The notes under the pieces are model-generated. The model worked only from the letters and a program-made list of their open reading frames with translations. It did not search any database and was not told the origin of the DNA. Source: Zychaea mexicana (Eukaryota > Mucoromycota > Mucoromycetes > Mucorales > Lichtheimiaceae). From it: DNA of 64,000 bases. Where the stretch lies: contig NW_026516761.1 of the NCBI RefSeq assembly GCF_025766255.1, forward strand, positions 62,001 to 126,000, read 5' to 3'. Each line of letters opens with the position of its first letter. The stretch's first letter is position 1. Positions 57,496-64,000 of this stretch are shown here, piece after piece. Position numbers and translations under genes: made by a program.

Positions 57496-57658
57496 CTGGA
57501 ACCGACATGTATACTTCACCAAACGTATCACCATTCTTTACAGTGAGTATTCTTAATATTTATTATTGTGAGCTCCTGTGAGATTAAAGTGTTTATTCAA
57601 TTTAGTACTGTCTTTGGTTACACGTTAGTGTTTACTGCGTTTCCGGATTTGCCATTTG

Positions 57659-58438
57659 TAGGGGACCCCTGAAGGTATTGCACCTGATGGAACTCCAAGT
57701 AGGCTGATGAAGTCGACCATCGGGGTGCGTGGCTTGGGTGGTCAATAGTAGGGGCGCCATCCACCTATTGCAGATGCTGGAGCTACCGAGTAGAGAGATG
57801 ATGATGCATCCAGTGCAACACTGGTTCTGTCTTTCGTCTGGTTGCGCATTGATCACTTTAACTTTTTTGGCTATCTGGAAACGATTGTCATGGCAATATA
57901 TTTTCAAGGAAACATATGTAGGGGACCCCTAAAGGTATTGCACCTGATGGAACTCCAAGTAGGCCGATGAAGTCGACCATCGGGGTGCGTGGCTTGGGTG
58001 GTCAATAGTAGGGGCGCCATCCACCTATTGCAGATGCTGGAGCTACCGAGTAGAGAGATGATGATGCATCCAGTGCAACACTGGTTCTGTCTTTCGTCTG
58101 GTTGCGCATTGATCACTTTAAGTTTTTGGCTATCTGGAAACGGTTGTCATGGCAATATATTTTCAAGGAAACATATGTAGGGGACCCCTGAAGGTATTGC
58201 ACCTGATGGAACTCCAAGTAGGCCGATGAAGTCGACCATCGGGGTGCGTGGCTTGGGTGGTCAATAGTAGGGGCGCCATCCACCTATTGCAGATGCTGGA
58301 GCTACCGAGTAGGGAGATGATGATGCATCCAGTGCAACACTGGTTCTGTCTTTCGTCTGGTTGCGCATTGATCACTCAAGTTTTTGTTTGCCTTGGAAAG
58401 AATGTCGTGGCAGGGACAATCATTTCTCCAACTGGTTA
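57659..58438. repeat. 259-bp tandem repeats, three units
   Basis: Units start TAGGGGACCCC at 57659, 57919 and 58178 (spacings 260 and 259; the first has one extra T). One unit more than in copy 1, as expected from unequal exchange or slippage. Confidence 0.85.
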
Positions 58439-61400
58439 AGGAAAGTTTTTTTTTTCTATGCTTGGGCAAGTAGCGAATTCTACTGATTTTTGTGGCATCA
58501 CGATGTGCCAGTGTATTTTTTAATATTTAGGTGCCTTCCAGTTGCAGGAATAGGCAGGCATTTTCACCCAAAGCTTTCAATAGTATCTCCAATGAATGGT
58601 AGAATTTTTAGTTCCGTTGACTCTACTTTGAAACTTGTAGCGTTATGTTATTAACTTATATCGGCATGTGTCCCCTAGACGACTATGCATATATCAACCA
58701 ATATCAAGGACAAAACCTCTGGAATCTGTGCAAGGAATTGGCTATATACAGAAATCTTATTTTGAAGACGGCTATCAAGGACATCGTGTAATAGTTGTTG
58801 ATTGTACATATCTATTTTGAAAGCTGTAATTACTGGTGCCACACTATTCGATAACATAGTAAAACCTCTGAATGACACGTTATCTCTGGATTCATGAACA
58901 GCTACCGATAATCACAGGGTTAAAGATGTTATCGTTGGATGGACTTCCCTGAAACAATGTTATACATGTGCATAGTCTATCTTAGAATAAACTGGTGTGA
59001 CACGAAAGAAGAGTTTCCTATTTGAATGTCAACGCTTCTTTATCTTCCAATACATTCGAGCTGGTATAGGAAATCGTATGTCAACGTAACACGATGGATG
59101 TCTCGTTGCTATTGATCAACGAGCGTTTGTCACCTTCGCACCTCAGTCTTGTGCCTCTCCCACTTCGCTACGTGTCAATCCCTATAGAGCTTCGGCTCGG
59201 CGGCAAGGGGGATCGCCCCGCCCTCTCCTCCACCCAAACCCCCCGTAGCGACCGCGTTCAAGGCATCATCAGTATTTGTCGTTAGATGCTTTGTGATATC
59301 GTGGATAACAGTAAAACCAACCATTTACCTACCCTAACGCTAGCCCTACCGAAAGCGACTGATTTTAAGAGGTCGTCTAAGTCAGTGATTTATATCTAGT
59401 GACTTGTGACGGTTGCTGATGCTTCTTTATGGACAATGTTTAAGGTGGAAGTGAAGCATGTGATTTTGGTGTGTCTGGAGGAAGTAGAACAATTGTAAGT
59501 AGGTTGGGAGTGCAGACGTGGGATAATGGCATACTGTATATAGTTTCCCATGTGCGAAAGCTGGCTTGAATAGCCACAGCATTGCCCTACTGTATTGAGG
59601 GTTGATGTTGCGTAGAAGCGTTAGTGGCTGGTGTCGCATTTAAGATACATATTTAGCAGATTACTGCAATCAAGTGGCTGTCGTTGGATTAGGGGTTTGC
59701 TGGACACGCACATTTCGGTGAGTCGAAGTACACGGGCAATGTTGTTGACAAAGAGGTAGGACGTGGTCAGGGAGGCATTGACGATACCAGCCTTGTTGCC
59801 ATTGAGAACTATGGGCTGTATTTGTCCAGAGTCATCACCAATAGCAACAGCCTTTCTACCAAACGGAATTTCGTTTCAAGCGACGATGAAAACACGTCTT
59901 CAAAGCTCATATATAGTGCATTGATTAACTATCCGCTAGAAACAACAAGTATCATGGCAATTATGAGTTTGACTTGCGGCTCCTGAAGAAGCAGTCCGGC
60001 CCGGGGTGTTCGTGCTTCAACATTGCTTGCATATTCATTGTTACAGTAGCGGCAGTCGGTGTCATGGATTCCTTATTATGATTTGTTGTACTGGTAAGGG
60101 CTGTGTACATAGCTAGATTTGTTTGTATAGCATGCCATAAGAGAAGCGACATGAAAAGAAAAAGAAACATAGCAAAATATACCTTTATTGGTTGTGATAT
60201 CTTTTTTTGCTTCCTGTTCGAGAACGACGAAAGCTATGATGTGATGGAGCTGATAATGTATCATAGATTTTGTTCTTCTTCTTTCTGCTTATATAATACA
60301 AAGGTCGTCGACAATACATACCATAGAACATACCGTTAAAAAGGATCTCATAGAATAGAACAATACTACAGTATTATGTTATACCCAGAATTCATTGAAG
60401 TATAACATGCTGGAAGTTGAGTTGCAATAGCAAATGTTAGTATAGAATAGTGGATCAAGGTTGAGTAGACAGAGCACTCTGGACGGCACCATCGGATGGC
60501 TAACTTTGCCGGTCCGCACAAAGCGGCAAATATATACAGTGGGACCCCGTTTTGCAACAGTGACAGTTCCAGATATTTGTTGCAGAATTCGTGGACTTGC
60601 AACGGACTGGATTTAGTACTAGGCGTCTAAGCACAGATAAGATCAGTTTATATTTTGGTCTCTTTCCATGAGTAATACACTACTGTCATCTGATGATCGT
60701 GTTTATGACTACATATGTAGCAAAATAAAGATGTATAAATAGTTATGTTCAACATAGCTGGAATGTGTCTATATAAGCAGTTCACTAGCTTTGATGTTGT
60801 CGCTCTTCTGTGTATCATACGTATAATATTTCTACATTGTTACATTTATTTCTATGGTAAAATCTTCTTTTAAAAGCTCACAGCCGAGCAAGAAGATCGT
60901 ATCAGAGAGGAATATTGCCGTATTAATGGTGCCGCTTTCTCCGGTGCAGGTAGCCACCTGTGCTAAAAGTACCACTGTGTCCCATTTTTCCCGCCTTTTG
61001 CATAAGAAATGTATCGGCCCATGCTCAATTAACGAACGGAGAGAAAGCGGCATTAACAAGAAATAATAATTTGTAAGGCATGATCTGATTGATTATCACA
61101 AATAACTATCTGTAATATCGGTATTCTATGTACGGACATTGTATGCTGATATTTTTTGTGTAGGATATTGAGGAAGCGATATGCCTTTGGATGCTAGAAT
61201 CGAACCTTTATTGGCTTTTACTATCCCTTTGATAAGATGCAACAAGCGACAAGGCATATGTTTCTGTTGCAGATCACGTGAATGCTTTAACTCTGATAAG
61301 ATGCAACCCTACCATACAGGTCATCCAGGTTGCAAGTTTCTAATGGTTTTTTGACATTTAAATCAACGCGTTGCAAAAAGTGTAGAGATTGCATTTGCCG

Positions 61401-61576
61401 GGAGTTGCAAAACCGGGTATCTACTGTAATGCGATCTAACGGCTGTAGGTTTGGTGGTAGCTCGGAAGGAACATATGCAAAGGCCATTAGCATAGGACGT
61501 AGCGATATCCACTTGACTTGAGAGAAGGCTTTTTGCGGCAGCCGCGGACAAAAGAAATATCAAAAAATATTGCTAT

Positions 61577-61622
<46 letters not shown>

Positions 61623-62005
61623 TAACAGTAAAGATGTATCAAAGCAAAAGAGTTCTGGTATTTATAAATTGTTTGAAATTCTTGGGATTCAATCTGTAAG
61701 GTACTGACAGGAACAAGACAAGATGGAAGGAGCACCAAGATTGAAACAAGACAAGGACCAGACAACGACGGAAAAATTTATTAAAAAGGGACTAGGTGCT
61801 TTCAATAGGAACAGGACAGGACGAAGAAAAACCGGAAGGTATAATAGGAGTCAAATGATGAGGAAAGAAACAAGATGACTGATTGATGTTTTATTATTTA
61901 AAGACTATGTCATGTGTATATATCTTGTAGTATGGATTTAACCGTATTGCAAATAAACGAGAAGATGAGCATTAAGTATGTGAAGTCGGATGACGTTGAC
62001 GCTGA
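58439..62005. repeat. 3.57-kb duplicated block, copy 2
   Basis: Near-identical to 49996-53558, four bases longer because of a GC/GA microsatellite at about 61579-61613. No intact gene; the same decayed exon-like stretches are present (about 59880-59690 and 61520-61290, minus strand). Confidence 0.75.
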
Positions 62006-62604
62006 GGAATAGTGTATGATCATCACGGTTGAAGAGTGATCACATCAAAGGTCGGGGTGTGTTCATGACCTAATTTATCCATCCGTAACAGTTCACCAAT
62101 CACCTTTCTCTTCCCTTCTCTCTTCATATTTCCCTTGAGACATCTTCATTACTATTACCGTAATGTATTGCTGACATCCTTCTCAGCCATCCTTTTGTCT
62201 TATCTGTCGACTTTTATGGGTCTACATTTCATCTTAACTGATTAGGGCGGCATTTAAATCATCAAGTATGCATTCAAAACTGCGGCGGGTGGCAGTCGCC
62301 TTTGACAGTAGCTTTTGACTCTGACCTGTTGACAATTCACCTAGGATCCGGTACAAGGCTAACAGATAACACGGTAACAGACAACTTGACGCCAGTTGAA
62401 TGCTTAAGCAACAAAGCGCAGCAGCTGAAATGGAGATTGAAACAGGTGTGTAGCAAAAGTTTCTAAATATTACGTGTCATAATCGTTGCAACTGACGCAT
62501 TTATAACGTAGTCCTGAACGTTGTTTTGAAAGTTCATTTAAACGCGTGAACACCCCAGTCTTGAAAGCTTCTCGTTGACGACAACAGCGATTTCAATGCC
62601 ACGA
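62006..62604 (+). repeat. 599-bp block, copy 3
   Basis: Third exact-length copy, leading into the body of G3 as copy 1 leads into G2. Confidence 0.85.
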
Positions 62605-64000
62605 TAACTGTAGTAGGCGAATCAATCGAGGAAAAGTGGATTAGTCTTTTCGGTGAAGCGCAAGCAGTACGTTTTAGAACTATATGGCCAAAATGATCAT
62701 AGAGCAGACTTACGGTGGAGCTTGCAAAATATCGTACGTATAATCGTTGCGTAGAAAAAAGTTACATGTTACGTACTTGAATTCTTTACTAATTTTATTT
62801 ATTAGCGAACAAGAATCACTCTACACCAACAACAAAAACACCATCTCACACATCCTTTTCAACATCCTTGTCATCCGGCGACAAAGCTAGACTGGCTCAA
62901 ACGTTCCAAAAGCTGAAAGAAGAAAAGTTCTGGGTATAAAATACCGATCAGCGTCTCGCTGTTGATCAGAAAATCATCGACTTTGCCAAAATATGCAATT
63001 ACTTTCAGTAAGGACTATAGACGAAACAAGCTTGAGAGATCGTATTTTACAGTAGCCCAGCGCAATCTCTAATCCTGGATCTAGGAGATTACAACTGGGA
63101 AACAGTATTCCGCGACGCCCAGCTAGACAGGATCGAAGCATTCGGAGACCCTGTATTCTGCGATTTGCCGGCTGAAAACTATTACGATACTGGGCAATGC
63201 ATCAAAATTGGTAAGATGCATTATGAGATTAAGTTAAATATAACGAAGTGCATAGTCAGTAACTCGTTGATTGATAATGCTCGATTTGACAGAAAACCCC
63301 GATGGAGGCGTACAAGTTCGCTCGCACTTTGGATTTCGATCCTATCAAAGAGCCTCTGAAGCATTGGGTGAGCCTTGAGCTCCAAAAAAGCTCGCAACTG
63401 CACTTCTACGGCGATTTTTATTCATCAAGTATGCTGGAGTCAGATCAGCAGTACGAGATGTGGTCCTTTTTGAAGTCCATGGTCAACGGCAATAAAATCA
63501 AGGCAGTAGGGTAAGTTATCACTAGCAAAAATGATCCAACGCGTGACATAACAGCAATAACTTGAACTGTAGTTGTAATTCACTTTAAAATAGCAAACAA
63601 GGCTCGAGAACAGCGAATGGCGACGAAAAACAATAAGAAAAGATGCATATCTGCCGTAGACCCCGCGATACATCGCAAGATGGGGCGCAAAATGGATGTA
63701 TTGTACCAAAGTAGTGGCAAGGAGTTAGGTTGCTCTGAAATCGGCAAGGACGAGGACCAGACCAAGGAGATGAAAGATAGACTGTCGAAGATGTCAATTG
63801 TCATGCATACCATGCTTCTCCAGTTAGCATCATCAGAAAGCCTCCTTCGTCGAGTGCATGTGCCTGGTTTCTTATTAGCTGGTATGTGCATCCCCCAAAT
63901 GCCGCCGTTCATGAAGTCTAACAGTGAAACACTTCGGACGGTAATTTTCTAGTAGGTGGCAAGGTTGCTCTGCTGGATATGGACTCGCCTGGTGGCTATG
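62605..64000 (+). pseudogene. G3: decayed copy of the G family, partial at window end
   Basis: Same order as G2, with the 11-nt GTACGTTTTAG at 62667-62677. It has a TAA right after TTCTGGGTA (62937-62939) where G1 continues WALHLDES, and a deletion in the ACAACAACAAAAAC stretch (near 62830). Exon at 63300-63470 (EAYKFARTLDFDPIKEPL) is almost identical to G1 and unlike G2, while its flanks match G2. The end of the gene lies beyond the window. Confidence 0.75.

Larger units (their letters stand above)
57496..64000. repeat. Large tandem duplication, copy 2 (runs off the window)
   Basis: Second copy of 49313-55564, cut by the window end. Contains three 259-bp units instead of two, then the 3.57-kb block, a 599-bp block and G3. 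Substitutions against copy 1 are sparse outside the G-gene exons. Confidence 0.9.

Overview
This is eukaryotic nuclear DNA, almost certainly from a Mucoromycota (Mucorales-type) fungus. Genes are broken by many short introns (about 50-120 nt, GTAAGT/GTATGT donors, CTAAT/CTAAC-like branch points). They encode fungal housekeeping proteins (Uba2, Sec62, Tma7, Avl9, GGPP synthase, Smc2) beside families typical of these fungi: a HET-domain protein, a large Sel1-repeat protein, and a multicopy hypothetical family that I recall from Mucorales genomes. The phylum is an inference. Exon models were built by hand, joining exons so that every splice phase closes.

Layout. (1) 0.5-9 kb: FAD amine-oxidase-like gene (-), HET-domain gene (-), DGCR6-like gene (+) convergent with SEC62 (-). 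(2) 9-12.2 kb: gene-poor. (3) 12.2-16.6 kb: a secreted Ser/Ala-rich protein with six Lys-Arg-bounded repeats (+), a small membrane protein (+) and a poly-Gly tail-anchored-like small protein (-). (4) 18.3-22.5 kb: UBA2 (12 exons) followed by a peroxiredoxin-fold protein without the usual peroxidatic Cys. (5) 24.6-28.8 kb: a Sel1-repeat gene (-) divergent from a UPF0739/C1orf74-like gene (+). (6) 28.8-34 kb: gene-poor, with a 36-residue zinc-knuckle microprotein and coding relics. (7) 34-41.3 kb: GGPP synthase (-), TMA7 (-) and AVL9 (+, 15 exons).

(8) 41.3-64 kb is repeat-driven accessory DNA. It holds a non-autonomous hAT-like element with a perfect 8-bp target duplication inside an older repeat, a LINE remnant, 259-bp tandem repeats, and three copies (G1, G2, G3) of a multi-exon family. 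G2 and G3 lie in a near-identical tandem duplication of about 8.4 kb. Its junction carries a 5' fragment of the condensin gene SMC2, cut off after the Walker A exon and joined to one of three 599-bp blocks. Those blocks themselves carry the 5' end of the G family.

The most unusual signals are these: an 11-nt GT...AG segment that is the only break in the G1 reading frame and recurs at the same position in G2 and G3; the SMC2 fragment with its MCB-type promoter; the Kex2-type repeat precursor; and the exon-per-repeat organisation of the Sel1 gene.
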